From Periconia sp. R9002 (lineage: Eukaryota; Ascomycota; Dothideomycetes; Pleosporales; Periconiaceae), in assembly GCA_023627715.1 (NCBI GenBank), contig JAMAHW010000002.1, positions 62,001 to 126,000 of the forward strand: DNA of 64,000 nt, in the 5' to 3' direction. Of this stretch, positions 32,460 to 45,873 are shown piece after piece. The notes beneath the pieces are model-generated. The model was not told the origin of the DNA, did not search any database, and saw only the letters and a list, made by a program, of their open reading frames with translations. Numbering within the stretch: the stretch's first letter is position 1; each line of letters opens with the position of its first letter. The translations under genes were made by a program, and so were the position numbers.

Positions 32460-35400
32460 AAATCACACCCTAACTGAGTTAAAACCCATCTCCCGAACTG
32501 TGTTCGCGACTTTATTTTTAGGGGGGGTCTTTCGGCACTCGAAGAAGTTCGCCACGTCGGGTTTCTCATGCCGAATGAGCGGGTTGATTTTGGGGGCTAC
32601 GAAGCTTGTTCGATTCTAGCAAAGTAAATTACCAGATTGGTGATAGTTTGGTCTATGGTGTGTGCGTGATACGTGTGCGGTGGTTCGTTCTCTGGGCCGT
32701 TTTGGGTCGCGGGAAGGATTTAGGACAGTGACATGGTGAGGGTACGTCTTCGGAGAGGGGGGGAACGGGTACGTAGTTTGGATCAATGGTTTCTTTGGGG
32801 GAATATGCCCGAGATGAGGGCGTGTATAGGTAGGTACTAGTTTGTGAGAGTGAGGGTTAGGTGGTGAGGAGTAGGGGGGAAGGGAAGATGATAGGGACGG
32901 GATATGGTCAGAGGTTTCGCAGATAGTAAAGGTGCTTTGGATATGGGGCCAAACTACTTGGGTGGAAGAGGGCGATATCGGAATGCACAAAGCTGGCTTG
33001 ATATTCTGCACTTTGTGAATTGTAGGTTGGGCTATATGTGCTCGAATATGCGTGAACTGTACAAACGTGTGTGGCGTTATACATACTGTCTTAGTTATGG
33101 GCAAGAGTCAGACAGTATCGACCGAATGTTTCTAGAGTCATTTTGACCCTTTTCACTCGCCCTTCTCCGTTGCTGGCGGCGGCGCCTCCAAAATGCCTAC
33201 TATCCTCCGTGTTGGCCTAGACTGGGGGCGCATCACGACTCAGTTAACCACACCTGTACGTGTCAGTTTCCTAGCTCGCGGATCTGCAATCGCATGCCTG
33301 AGTCGTGCGTTTTGCAGTGCAACTCATCCGACAGGGACTCGATTAGAGTTTCCCCTTTATTCTTCGAAAATAAAAAATGATTAAAAAAATGAATGGGCGA
33401 ATAGTATTATTTGGAGCCACATGATTTGTTTGTGGTGTTGCGGCACAGAGGTGAAACGAGCCGGAGTGATTTGTAGCGTGTTTCAAGGGAAGGGCGTGTG
33501 TTTCTTGATCGCCCCGACGTCAAACAACCACACCGGAAAGATGAAGATTGGAAATCGGATGGAGACCGATCCGTAGATGGGCCAATCGTAGAATTAACAA
33601 GATGCGGACGTCGAAACAGACGTCGTACTTTGTCCGTGTGTTGGAGGTTTCGTCGTCGCGACGTGGCGCTGGCCTCATTTCTACTCAAGCTATGCACAAG
33701 AGTCTGTGAGAGGGATTCTGGCTGCAGGTGTGACAGCCAGCTCAGCTACAGCCGTAGTGAGGTGTTTGCCAGCCTTACGTGTAAATGCCGAGGGGTGATG
33801 ACTCGCCGTCCGCGGCCTGCGCAGAATGGGGCGAGGTTAGCGATGATGGGTTAGTGAGTTGGGCTATTGAATCGTTCACCGGAGTAGGTCCATCCATATG
33901 CTTCGTGGCGAGACTTGCGGTGTGACTTTGAGCTTCTTCTTCGTTCTTTTTGTGCGAGTGTGATGCTTCCGCATAGTTACCTTTGGAAATGCACATGTAC
34001 TCTGTCCATATCTTGGAACTTGACGTCGCACTATGTGGACGGCGTACCATACTATAGGACGTGTATCGCTCGTGTGAGTTACGCGCGGTTTGTCATCACG
34101 ATCCCCCTCCCGCGTCGCGTCTGAGGCAATTGTTTAATTTCTGGGATGTTCGTATTTTTTGGGCAGGAACAGCAGCCATACGAATGGGTGAAGCGTCCAA
34201 TCACGACGTTGCGGACGGGCGGTGCGGAGAGCCAGGAAATGGATCCTTGATTGCGGCGCGGTTTATGAGGTGTTTTTATTGTTGGGAGTAGCTAGCTTCC
34301 ATGCTGTGTACTTTGGCATACGCAACGTATCATACAGCGAAGCGTTGCACTGCGATTTCAATGCCGTTGTTACCTTAGTGCTGGTCAAAGTTAATCGGTA
34401 ATGGCGTGTTCAACGATTGATTGCACAACATCGCGTAGAGTTTGAAAATACAGAAAAAGTAAACAAGAATCCAAACATAGGGTTAATACGAGGGTATGGC
34501 GGGTATGGAGCGGGATGTAGATGGATAAGTAGTCGGGCGATCGGATGGGTGACTAGAGAGTTAATTCACTGGGTGGCTTGCCGCATTCTCAATTATCGTG
34601 TGCGCTGGCGTGAAGGGATCCGATGTACTTGTTGTTCGCTCCATTACATCATTTCCCTGCCTATTGGTATGCAAAATGTTTCCACAGGGTCACAATTCCA
34701 CGGAACGGGGACCCAACGTTGTGGGAATTGATTGGTTAACAACCACAGCAATGTTTCGCTTACTCAAAAAACAAAAAAAGCCATACCAGGAATGTGCAGC
34801 ACCTCGTCAACGGGCGGTGACTGATTAAATGGATATTGGATTGGTTGAGACAATCGAGAGCTGGCTGAGCTGAACAAATGGAGAGCGTCATCAGGATGCA
34901 GGTACAGGTAAGATTTGTGAATTGGCCTCCGCTCTTGCATACATAGTGCTGAGTACTTGGTTTTTCGAGTGTGCATTGAGTAAGCCGGGTCATCCCGTGA
35001 AGACAGATGGCTTGTGATAGGTAGTTGAATTCAGGAACGGGACATAATCACTCAGAATGTTGCTCAGGCGGGCGGGGCGGTTCGGGAGAATGCCAACCTC
35101 GTTAATGCAGTGTGCTATAACTTGCTATATACTGGGCTTCCATGCGTAACTATTTTGTGTAACTGCTGTAGCCAAGTCCAGGCGGGGCTACGGCGTAAAG
35201 GATCAATTGTTGCTGTTGTGTAATGATTACGCTGACCAGCGTACACGAAAATTGTCTTGTTCAATAGCGTCCAGGGGAAAGGATTGAACTTTCAATTGCC
35301 ATCCTCATTCATCAAGATCAATGCAATGTGAGTTAGTCTATGACGGGTAGGTACATAGATAATTGCTGTAAAGGAGCAAGCTGAAGGCACCATGGCACAC

Positions 35401-38400
35401 CTGCCGCTCCACCGGCGGCCAGGTCGTGGGGTTGCTGTTGGTGGCGAAGAATACGGCTGGTGGTAGTTTGATGCAGTCATGTTGTGGCGTCCAGCCAATC
35501 TCTCGACCCTGACCCGACAATGCGGTTCTGGTGAGACTGCGTTTGTTGGGGCCATTGCCAATGATGAGGCCCGGCAGTGTATGTTTTCCTGTTCAGTCGT
35601 GGGCTCCATGGCGGACATGTACGTAGCCTTGAGGCGGGCAAACCTCACCACCAAGCAGCGCCGCGAGCGTCTCACAATGTGCTTGTGGTCCCACTACTCT
35701 TTCGTATACAGTAGCATCGTCAATGGAGAAGATTTCTGGTTTTGGGCGTTGCTGCTAGTTTTCTCCGTACACTGTATCCACACATCAACGTCATCCTATG
35801 GCTAGCATGCCAGGTCCCGCAGAAGAAAGCCCGCAAGAAGCCGTGAGCCTCTCTCCTTTTGGTTTCGGGGATGGGGCTTTCCGAAGGGGCCCATCGCAAT
35901 CGCCCTGCAAAAAATCAGAGAGGAAAAAAACGAAGCGCTCCCCGCCAAGGTCACGATCAGCGTTTGCGCAATTTCAATCTTGGGGAAGGGGTTGGACTCT
36001 GGAGTGCGAGGGCCCAACGCATTGCGCAGTCACTGGCAGCCATCTCCTGCACCGTTTCACATAGTACCAACAGAGTCGAGAAACAAGTCTCGAAGACGGT
36101 GCGTACCACCGTCTTGTGTCACGATTCACCAGCACCGCGTGGTGCTCAGGCGAGTGTCTTGGACTCATGCTAAGTGCAGCTTGTTTGAAGGCGACAATAC
36201 CTGAGGGAAAAGGCGTACAAGACACGAGAGCGAGCACGTGAGCTTGGATTCCTGCGCGGACTGTGTGCGCCCCGAGCGAACACGATGATTATTACCTGAA
36301 ATAGACAAAGGCTTCTAGATCCGGTTTTTTTGGAATCCACGCATCTTCCAATCTATCCTCGTGTTCGTACATGTACTTGGCGGAATCAATACCTACGTGT
36401 TGCTCTCGTCAAAACCATCTTTGTCGTGGCAGGAGATACCCATGGTGATCGTGGTAGGTTGTAGATCTGGTTGTATGCGAATGGGTCAGTGGACAGCTTG
36501 GGACGTGGGATAGCCCGTGTGTCTGTTATACTCCGGTGCTGTACGAAAAATAGAACGTGTGTACCCACTAAGTAGCAGTCGCACTTAATCGCTAGCCTTG
36601 TGCTCACCGGATCTACCGTAACAGTAGGTTCACTAGATGCTGCTGCTACAGAGGACAGGTGACAGATGATTGCAGCAGCGTTTTATCAATTCCATTACAG
36701 CACACTTTACTTTGCAGAGTCTGGTGTTGAGTGCGGGGTGTGCCCCCCCTGTGCATCCACCCTCAGGCATCACTACCATGTCGCCGAGGCAGAACTCGGT
36801 TGTTTCATCGTGGCCCGGCCACTTAAGTAGGAGACGGGCAAGATCGCTGGTGGCTGAACGGTGTGCTAACTTTTTTCGCGCTGCTGTTCAATGCCGTTGT
36901 CGGGAGATGTGTGAGCCCTATCTCTGTAAAAATCAAAGATTGATGCTGAACAGATTCGTGGATCCAACCGCACGATCTCATTCCCGTTGTCAGCTCCGAT
37001 ACTGTACTTAGTAATAACCATAAATCCAAATGCGGAGCCCTCATCTACCAAGTACGCAAATGATGCAAGATGGGAAAAAAGGGGCGGCTCGGCAAAAGGG
37101 ACGTGCCATGGGCTTTGTAGGCAAACGGAGGGGCCATTATCCTTTGAGCATACCAGCATTGCCCCGAGAAGAAGGTCGGAGAGCGTCTTTGGGAGGTGCT
37201 ACTCCAGATTCTGGTGGACTTCCACTGGCCCAGCGGTAGTTGGTGGTCAGGCGCCCAGGAAACGCTACACTTACCTACTTACGCAGAAGTGTCCAGCCGT
37301 CCGACCGCCGCCGTCATCCTGCGTCTTAAGCGTCTTACCACTATCCGCGTATGTAAGCCTGTAAAGAAAAAAAAAGAGGACAACAACCCCACTGTGTAGC
37401 AGAACAGCGCAAAGGATGAGATTCGAGGATGAAGATGGCCAAGCAGGGACTCCAAAATGCCCACCGCGCTGCAGAGTATCAGATCAAGCTCACCTCACCA
37501 TTCTATCTCACACCGACACCTCCTGTTTCCAGCTTCGTCGTCCCCCTCAGAGTTTAGGCCCTCGACACACACTGACACTCTGGAGGAGTGATGGCAGAAG
37601 AAAGATGATTGCAACTGCAGCTGTTCGACAGCGCCGCAGACCTCCAAGCAGCCAGTGCGCCATCATTGTCGCCATTTTAGCCGTTTATTCGCGGCAAAGG
37701 CCAATCAATGGCCCATGTTTTCTGCATATCCATGCCCATTTATGCTTGCGCCGTTGCGTCGGGCCGCCTTTTTGTAGCCCAGCCTTAACATGGCACTCCC
37801 TGTCTTCGCGGAATCGTACCCTTTCACCCCCCCTGGACTTCTCGAGTGACGCCTGAGGCCCTACCCTACTGTCATCTTTGGATCCCGCTTTCTCGTCGAC
37901 TCCACCATCGACAGCCACCCATCCATGTGTAATTTGATCCTCGAACGCGCACCCTAGCTCGTTTCCTGTTGGCGGCGGACCCTGCCCCTGCTGCCATCAT
38001 GCTAGCTTCGGCGAGTATTGAGCTCCATTCACTCCTCCCCTTCTCCACAGAGAGCTGCTTGGACTTGCGTGTACCTTTACTACTTACTGATGCCAATTCC
38101 TACCCTCTGTATGCCCTTTTGAACCCTGCTTTGCCCTACCTATCCAGCTCTCTCTCTCCCGCCTCGTCATTCATCACTCATTCTCTCAACTTACAAGTCA
38201 CATCCATCTGCCAGTTCGCTTCCCTTTCGCTACCAACATACCCTCCTTTCTCCCTCGCTTTTAGCCCACACGAGCCAATTGTATTCCCGTAAGCGACTGT
38301 CGCGGCTTTATCCTGAACGTTGACAGCAGTCATAACAGCCGCTCTCCCTTGTTACTTTGGCCGGCCATACACAACCTACCGCATCCCCGTGTTTAATACC

Positions 38401-38938
38401 GCCTTGTATTGTTACTCGTAGGGATTCTGTCCCATCAGCAGTCGATATCCCCATACCATCTATTGTTGTGGTCTGATAGCCAATCCTGTCCCTTCTGTCG
38501 TCGAGGGGTACACGCATTACAAGGTACGCATATATTGCACACGAGCATGGTTGCAGCTGAGCTACACGTCTCCTTCTGTTGTTGCCATCCCTAATCCGTA
38601 TTCTTCCCTGCCGCTTCTTACGGCCCCTTCGCACGCGGCCCCCTGCTGCTTTCTCTTTCCTTTTTATTTAATTCGGCCTCGGGGCCAGACACGGGAACTG
38701 ATCGTGTTTTGACTGACACGTCCAAGGATCGCCTTTCCACGACAACAACATCAAACAACACCCTACCCCACGCACTCAAAAACAAAGCATAAACTCACGC
38801 ACTGGATATCAAATTTCTTTCAGGAACGATAGTGCGACTTGCTCTGTGTTTACGTGCATCATCCATGGTTGCAAGCTTGACCGTTTCGGCCAGCGAGTTT
38901 GCGGGGCTCTGTGCACGTCGTTCAAATAGTCTGCCGAC

Positions 38939-41752
38939 ATGGAGATAGCAGGTCACATTGCGACGGCGTCGCCCTACAGCCGGCCAGTATTCGTGAAGCG
39001 GACGCCCATGCCAGACTCTGTGCAGTCATCAGTCGATTCACTAGTTACCATGGAGCACTCTGGTTCAACATCGACTCCTGACCTCTGGGCGTCGCCCGGT
39101 TCAGATACTTCTTCGTACACTGAGCAACCTTCACCTGAGCAACACTCGGGAGCGCACATAGCGAAGAGGAACTCCGTCTTCAATCTCCGGAACAGAAGTA
39201 ACACGCTCAATTCGATCTCGTCATCTTCGGCGGCCGTCACTTCGCCCAACATGCCTGGGCACGAGCATACCTCTCACCGATTATCACAGGATCTTCGACA
39301 CTTAGCAGGTCAGAGCATTGTGGAAATCAACAGTGCTAAACGGTCGTTGTTCCGCGGGAAAAAAGGAAAGAGGCAGAGCGAGTCGTTCTCACCTAGCTCT
39401 CCTCCGTACGAGGCTGGGGAGACGGATGCCAGTAGGAGAACTTCGGTGCTGCGAAAGAACAAGAAGCCGTCACTATCTTCGGAAAGCTCTGGTGAGTACC
39501 TATGACTTCCTCTCATCGAAAAGGTAGCAGTCAAAACTGACATACGTCCTCTAGCACACGATTCAAGGCCCCGAATCTCCAGCCCCTTCGACTTCAAGCA
39601 CTTGACACATACCGACCGACACCAATTCGCCTCTCTAACAGGCGCCTCTGAAAACGAGCTCGTCGCTGGTTTCCACAATCTCAGCACTTCCCAAGCACCT
39701 CGCCGTGACCTCACCGGCATAAAAGCTGACGACCTGCGCCTTCGAAACCTCTCCGCTGAAGGCCTAGTATCTACGGGGACCCAGCCCTTCTCTCCCATGA
39801 TCCTCAAATCCCCAATGAGCCTCCGCTCTCCTCAAGAAGACTCTATGCCGTTCCCTGCTCCCGCCGCCGAACAGCCCCCTTCACGCCCTCAACTCCGCAC
39901 TGCCCGCTCCGTTGAATCCTTCTCCAGACCCGGCGTCAACCCTCGCATGCACCGACACACGCAGTCGGCCAACACCAACACCAACCCGCCCGCTCCACCA
40001 CGCACTTCGTCCCGACTCGCCATGGCTCCAATTCACGACCTTCCCGAAGACTCGAACGAGATGCCCCCCGTCCCAAGCACCAGCCGCCGCAGCTCAGGCG
40101 TGTGGACACACCTCGGTTCCAACCCGCAAAGCCCAGCCGGTCTCCTCCCCAGTATGATGGAAGAATCCGACTACGTAGGCCACGCGCTCACGACGCCCGA
40201 CGACTCGGCCATTCACCCCGTCACGACACCTCCCTTTACGCCGGGGCTCGACGACGTGGCCGAAGAGCCAGAGCGGTTCGCAAGTCCGCGGCCAGCACCC
40301 CTTCCCCCTATTCGCGCGGGCACCATCAACGCAGCTATTCCAACCTCCCCGATCCGCACGTCGCTCGAAAACTTCTCCTTTAGCAACCCACGCGGGTCGC
40401 CAACGAGCCGCCCCTCCCATAACCGCAAAGTATCATTTACATCGCCGAAAGCCCCGGTTTCAACTTCGGCGCGACCGACGATGTCGCGACCACTGTCACA
40501 GTGCTCAGATACCCTTGGGTCGCTCGGGGGCAGCGGTGTAGCGAACGCCATGCGGCGTCGATCATCGGGACGCAGGATGTCGATACGGCGGAAATCGAAT
40601 ACGTGGCGGGTGAGCGAGGAATCCTGGGAAGACGATATCGACTACATCTACGACAACGCGCTGGAAGCCGACTGCGACCTAGAATGGGACTGCGCGTCGA
40701 CATACTCGACCTCGTTCAACGACGGCGTGGAGCCATCGTCGCCATCCTCTTCAACACCCCCCTCACGACCAACCCTTGTCGTCCCACCACCCCAACCCAC
40801 CACCGCCTCCGCCTCCACTACACCCTCCTCTTCAGAACCAGAAATGCGCTCCGCAGTCTCAGCCTCTACAATCTCCACAACCGGCGTCTCGACCCCGTCC
40901 TCAGACCTTTACCACCAACACCAGCTCCCCCCACACCCCCTCACCCTCACCACATCCTCAACCACCTACCACTCCTCCTCCGAAGAACCCTTCACCCTCA
41001 CCCCCTCCCTCCTCATCCCGCAAGAATACAAACAACCCCCCTCCTCCCACCACCACCACCAACCCTCCTTCCCTACCTCAGACGACCCCTACATCACCAC
41101 CGACGACATCCTCTCCAGCTACGACCCCCACACCTTCCCCCTCCTCGACTCCCACAACCCGCTGCGCAAATCCATCTCGTCAACCCAATCCTCGCACTTC
41201 CGCTCCAGCAAGCGGTCGTCCTACGACTCAAGCCTCGTCTCGAGTTCCGGCCAAGCGAGCGGGAGCAGCTGGACTTCCGCACCACCGGGGATCCGCCGCT
41301 CTGCCTCCTCCTCCGGTAGCCTCCCCGACCTCGTCCATTCCTCGCGGCACGCGCGTCGTGACTTTGGCGCGGTCGTAGAACGGCTCGAGGGGGAAGTCGC
41401 GGCGTTTGGCGCGTTTGTTGATGCGGATGAGGTGCCCAGCGATGAAGAGGACGTCGAAGACGTCGTTGACGAGGATAACCTCACGCCGCCGTTTCACACA
41501 CCTGAGGAGCAGCGACAGCGCACGACGTTCTTCACCGACGATGTGGAGGAGGAGGAGGAGGATTTGGGGGATGTGGTTGATGTTGAGGCGGATGTTAAGT
41601 CTTCGCTTGAACTTGCTAAGCGGGGACATACGTCGCAGCATCGGTATGGGTACTCGGATGGTGCGGCGAAGATGCTTGCTTCTTCTTCAGGGTCGGTGCC
41701 GACGAGGAGTCGGGCGGCGAGTAGTGCGGTGCAGCAGCGGAGGATGCGCTGA
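38939..41752 (+). CDS. CRIB-domain protein, probable Cdc42/Rac effector
   Basis: Two exons, 38939-39491 and 39555-41752, give 916 aa. Just after the splice is a p21-binding CRIB motif, ISSPFDFKHLTHTDRHQF (about residues 192-209), which fits the consensus ISxPxxFxHxxH. There is no kinase or other catalytic domain: the remainder is Ser/Pro/Thr-rich, apparently disordered, with short conserved-looking blocks such as HNRKVSFTSPKAP, RRMSIRRKSNTWRVSEESW and WEDDIDYIYDNALEADCDLE, and an acidic C-terminal part. This architecture suggests a Gic-like scaffold linking Cdc42 or Rac to polarity. The ATG context (gacATGG) and the first conserved residues support the start. Cla4, another CRIB protein, lies 8 kb downstream. 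Family is firm from the motif; role is inferred. Confidence 0.85.
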
Positions 41753-43091
41753 GCTTCTGTTCTTTCTTTTTTCAGATTTTTTTGGGGGTTCGGGGCGTGT
41801 GTGGAGTTTCTTTCTGGGGGCGTGGGGATTGGAGTTTTTTGTCTGTCCTGGCGATACAGTCTTCCCGAATGAGGCTTTTAACGATTTCGTCCATCTCTCT
41901 CTCTTCATTTTGATTTCGGTGTGCATATTTTCATCCTCGTCTTTTCTTACTCCCCACACCCTCGAAAAGAGGATCACACTGTCGTTCTCTTCTTTTTCCT
42001 TCCCGGCTCGACCAGTGTTCCAGCGTTTGAAACGCACACACACCCACATGCCCACACTCTCTGTCTTTCTTTCCCTATCTACTGTGATCAACCTCACATA
42101 CACACACTCTACACACTCTCTCATACCATCCCTCTCTATCTCTATCTCTATCTCTATCTCTATCCCTATCTCTGTCGCCCAGACGACACATCCAACCCTT
42201 ACACTCTTTTCTCTGCAAACAGAAAAGTCACTTTCCTTACTATACATCCACATCATCCAAGGAAATTTTCATTTATCCATCCATAATCTCAGCGGCGCAG
42301 CGCGAAGGAGAGGGCTACATCATATCTATACGATGATATCTCTTTGTCTCTAGTAAAGGAAAAAAGTTGGGGGAAAAGTAGGAACGGTATGGGTAGTAGA
42401 AAACTCTGAAGCAAATTCAAATCAAAACGTTCAAAAGAGTTAGAAAGATGTTTGTAAAGTTCGAGGTGATGTATGTGATTGATGCTTATGATTGTTTGAA
42501 ACGTTTGTTCCTGTGTGTATTTGTCTGTCTAAGACCTACCTCCTTTCCCGCCCGTTCGTCCATCAAGATAATCTACCTACCCACCCCACGACCACGCACA
42601 ACCAAAAAAAGGGGGCAAAGAGTAGGTAGGTCCTCAATCCACACCAAAGCCATGCAATCAACATCGTCGCAACAAACACACCTGATAATAAATTATGATC
42701 TTTCAATAATACTTAAAAACCCCGGCTTTTCCATCCATAATGCAACGATGGAAAAAACAGACGTAAACAAAAGGGAATCTCAATCTTCGCTATGTATCGG
42801 CGAGGGGGAAGAGCCAAAAAGGGGAGAAACAAGCAAACGCCAAAAACGTGATATAATCCTTCGATCTATGCAAAAAAACCAAAGCCATAAAGAGAGAAAG
42901 CCGATCCTCGGTCCAACAATCTCAAAGGCAAAAAAGGGGGAGAACGCTATCATCCAGAAATGCGGTACACACACGAACCGAAACCTAGACGAAAAAAAGG
43001 GAGGGAGACGCCAAATGTTTCCACTTAAACAATGCTCGCTCGGTCGCTCGCTGGAAGGGAGGGGGAGAAATAAATGCTTTGATGAATCCGC
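41753..43091. other. Intergenic region between convergent genes
   Basis: Downstream sequence of the CRIB gene and of alpha-actinin. It contains a CTCTAT repeat at 42133-42172 and A-rich stretches. A plus-strand frame at 42448-43158 is low complexity, overlaps the actinin end and has no family features. Confidence 0.55.
42133..42172. repeat. (CTCTAT)n microsatellite
   Basis: About six copies of a 6-bp CTCTAT-type unit, one imperfect. Confidence 0.9.
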
Positions 43092-45359
43092 TCATTGTCC
43101 GTTCGAAAGCCCGTTGGAGGATGGCTGGCCCTGGCCGCCCATGTACCGTTGCATGTAAGTGATGTAGTCGAACTTGGGGAGATCGCGGTCTTCCTGCATA
43201 TCTGGGCCCTTGTGCTCGGGCATGCTGTTCAAGAGGTCGTCGATGATTTCGTCGGGGACGAGCGAGTGGCGGAGATCGAGTTCGGTGACGTAGGGCTGTT
43301 TTTGTGTCGTTAGCATGGGATGCAGGGTATAAGAGGGAGTTGAAAGAGGTGAATATGTAATGGTAGAAGACAACTCACCTTTCCGTCAGCGACTTCCTTG
43401 AACGACTCAAACACTTGCTCGGCCGTGTTCTGGTCCTCCGTCTCGTCTACCATGAAGCGGATGAACTGCTCAAAGGTAACGTAGTCGCGGCCACCGCTCG
43501 TTTGGCGGAACCGTTCGTGCATTTCTTCCTCGTCGTAGACCAGCCCGAGACTGGCCAGCGCGGCGGAGAATTCTAGCTCCTGGAGTGAGTTAGAGACGTC
43601 GCGGTCGAAATGTCGGAAGACGGATTCGAATTCTTCCAGTTGAATGGGCGTGAGATTGGTCATGTTGCGGGCGACCATCTGGTTCTCTAAGAAGGCGAGT
43701 TTCTTGGATACTGAAGACCGCACGAGACCTAGTTCGTACTCCAGTTCGTCGTATGTATATGTCGTAAAGTCGTTCTCTTCAATGTTGGCCTCGGCACACT
43801 GATCATCGAGCGTAGCAATTATGTCCAGGTACTGATCGAGAGGCGCGAGATTACCGCTGATTTTCTTGGTATGTTCCAGTTGGTCTTCTACTTCTCCCTC
43901 GAGCCCGGATATTGATGTGGATAGGGTATTCAGCGCGAGGGCGAAGTCGTTGGCCTTGTCCGCGAAGGATTTGCGGAGAGCATTCTTGATATCCCGGATC
44001 GTCTCGTTGATGATCTGTGACCTGCTGCGCTCCGCTTTCATCAGTCCCGCCCAAGCTGTGTCCAGAGCTTCTAGGCTCAGTTCCGCAGGTGGATCGTACG
44101 GCCGCAATCGGTATGTGGAGAGTTTTGTTTTGATGTTGCCCAACAGTCCGACCAGATCCGACCGTTCTGCAACCCATGCTCTCTTGTTCTTGCGCTTGTA
44201 TTCTGTGAACTTGGCCGACTGCTCTTTGGCATCCGCGTAGGAGCCATCGAAAGTGGCTTCCTCCCACTGCTTCTGCTGTGCCGCAATCTGATCCAGCAGC
44301 TGGCGCATCCTCTTCTCAAAGTTGTTTTGCATTTCCCATGCCCCATGCATGTTCTGCACAAACTTCTCCACGCGGCGACCGGCATTTTCTACACGCTCCA
44401 TCTGGGAGAAGGCGTGGAACCAGTAGGCAATGTACGTCATAAGCGACTTCTCGTCTGGCCTCGCCACATCGCATACGTCTTCCACGTCGAGCAGGTCGGG
44501 AATGCCAATCTCCTTGGAGGCAATGTCGAAAGCGAGTTGCATGTTTCCACGGTGGTCGCTCTTGTCGAGGCTGTCGTAATCGATCAGGTCGGGGCGGTGG
44601 ATATCGAGCAGAGCGCAGCTAATCCTTATGTCAACTTCCAACATGGTGCCATGGGGGAGGAGGGGACTCACAAGGCGAGACCATCGTTCCAACTCGAGGA
44701 GAAGTCGCGCACTTCGACCTCGTCGTAGCATGCCGTTTTCCTCTGGCACCACAACAACAAACCTTCCTTTGCACTCAGACCCTCTTCGTTGATGTCGCTG
44801 ATGGTGAAGCGGAGAATCAATATCCAAATCAAACCCAAGATGATCTTTCTATTCCCATCGACAATGTCCTCTGCGCCAATATTGTGCATCTGAATGCCCC
44901 TGCCCTTGATGTAGTCGAGCGACTTGTTGACATTTTCGAACTTTTGCACGCGGAGCTTGGGGCGGGAGGCATAGCGGCCTAGCGATTCGTTGCTGAGGAT
45001 TTCGAGCAGGTGGATAAGGGCGATCTAGAGGGGGTCAATTTGGAGGAGCAGTCGTGGTGGAAAAAGAGGCGACTCACGCCATCTGACAAATCGGTAATCA
45101 AGTCGTGCAGCTCGACCTCGCGAATCTTGAGTTTGCTGTTGAGCCTGCAGTAGGAGAAACGTAGTTAGCAAAGAAATTTCATGCGACAGGAAAATGTAGG
45201 AGGGAAGCGCGGTTTGGGGCGTGCATGGTGGAAAAACTAAGCACAGCATGCGAGAGGAGTGAGGGTTGGACAGGGAGGGCGGGGAGAAGGGAGGGGGGCG
45301 CACCATTTGGTAAAGGTCTTCTGCTGGACCTTGACCCATTGCTCGTCAAGCGGAGCCAT
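43092..45359 (-). CDS. acnA: Alpha-actinin
   Basis: Actin-filament crosslinker of contractile rings and cortex. Five exons on the minus strand: 45359-45304, 45144-45078, 45024-44672, 44618-43379 and 43295-43092, summing to 639 aa with consistent phases. Two calponin-homology domains (about residues 8-230): MAPLDEQWVKVQQKTFTKW, then IRKIILG-type sequence (GNRKIILGLIWILILRF) and SSSWNDGLAFCALLDIHRPD, the latter rebuilt at the 44672/44618 splice. A shortened spectrin-type rod follows (about 250-490). The C-terminus is an EF-hand region (about 510-639), including SLQELEFSAALASLGLVYDE. Fungal alpha-actinins have fewer spectrin repeats than animal ones, so this length fits. ATG 45359 is 515 bp from the divergent antiporter start. 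Confidence 0.96.
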
Positions 45360-45873
45360 GGCGAGGCTATGAGCATGAGGCTATGGTATGTTTTGGGCGG
45401 GTTGGTGAGTCGTGGGGGAAAGGCGGTGGGATACAAGAATATGTTAGCATCAATGTAGGTACATGTGTGCAAGTATGTATGTATAGGGTGGTCAGTTGGG
45501 TGAGGGGGCTAACAAACAACCGACCACCGACTACCAGCCCAGCAATAAAACACTCGACACTTAACAGCCAGGGATCCGCTGGCCTGCTAATAATACCCAT
45601 CACCATCCAACCCTTTCGATTCGCTGTTTCGCCCTGCTGGCAGTTGTCATTTTTGCCCGCATGCTTTAGCCCAGGAAGCCTATTCCGCCAATATCCTTTG
45701 AGATGGCCATAACCTCCGAACGAACCAATCTGTGAGAGAGACCGTGAATGCAATGAAAAAATCCTCAACGCGCGCTTAATCACTCATCTCCCGCAACACG
45801 AATTGCAAAAGAAATAAGCAACAAATATCAAACCAGGAGAATCATCTCCCATAGCTCGCATTGATCAAGCATC
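45360..45873. promoter_or_regulatory. Divergent promoter, alpha-actinin and antiporter
   Basis: 514 bp between outward-pointing ATGs. A CCAAT box is at 45725-45729, 145 bp before the antiporter ATG. Other short frames here have no family features. Confidence 0.5.
45725..45729 (+). promoter_or_regulatory. CCAAT box upstream of antiporter
   Basis: AACCAATCT, 145-149 bp upstream of ATG 45874. Function is inferred from core and position. Confidence 0.35.

Larger units (their letters stand above)
27159..38938. other. 11.8-kb gene-poor region
   Basis: No gene with family support was found on either strand. 27.2-30 kb is AT-rich with only short frames; 30.8-31.8 kb is GC-rich with GCGC runs; 32.6-33.1 kb and similar stretches give low-complexity frames; 35.3-37.8 kb has scattered short frames without domains. 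The final 1 kb (37.9-38.9) is C/T-rich and is probably the leader and promoter of the CRIB gene. A weak candidate ORF lies at 31369-31581. Confidence 0.55.

Noticed and set aside
32616..33104. Minus-strand frame of 162 codons
   Set aside because: Same kind of His/Pro/Thr-rich composition in non-coding DNA; nothing recognisable.
34476..34560. Possible 5S rRNA remnant
   Set aside because: CATAGGGT, AATACG, AGTAGT and GGGTGAC words appear in 5S-like order, but the intervening sequence and pairing do not fit; resemblance is too weak.
40501..41319. Plus-strand frame of 272 codons
   Set aside because: Out-of-frame shadow inside the CRIB gene, created by C-rich coding sequence.
42448..43158. Plus-strand frame of 236 codons
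   Set aside because: Lys/Arg-rich low-complexity sequence that runs into the 3' end of the alpha-actinin gene on the other strand.
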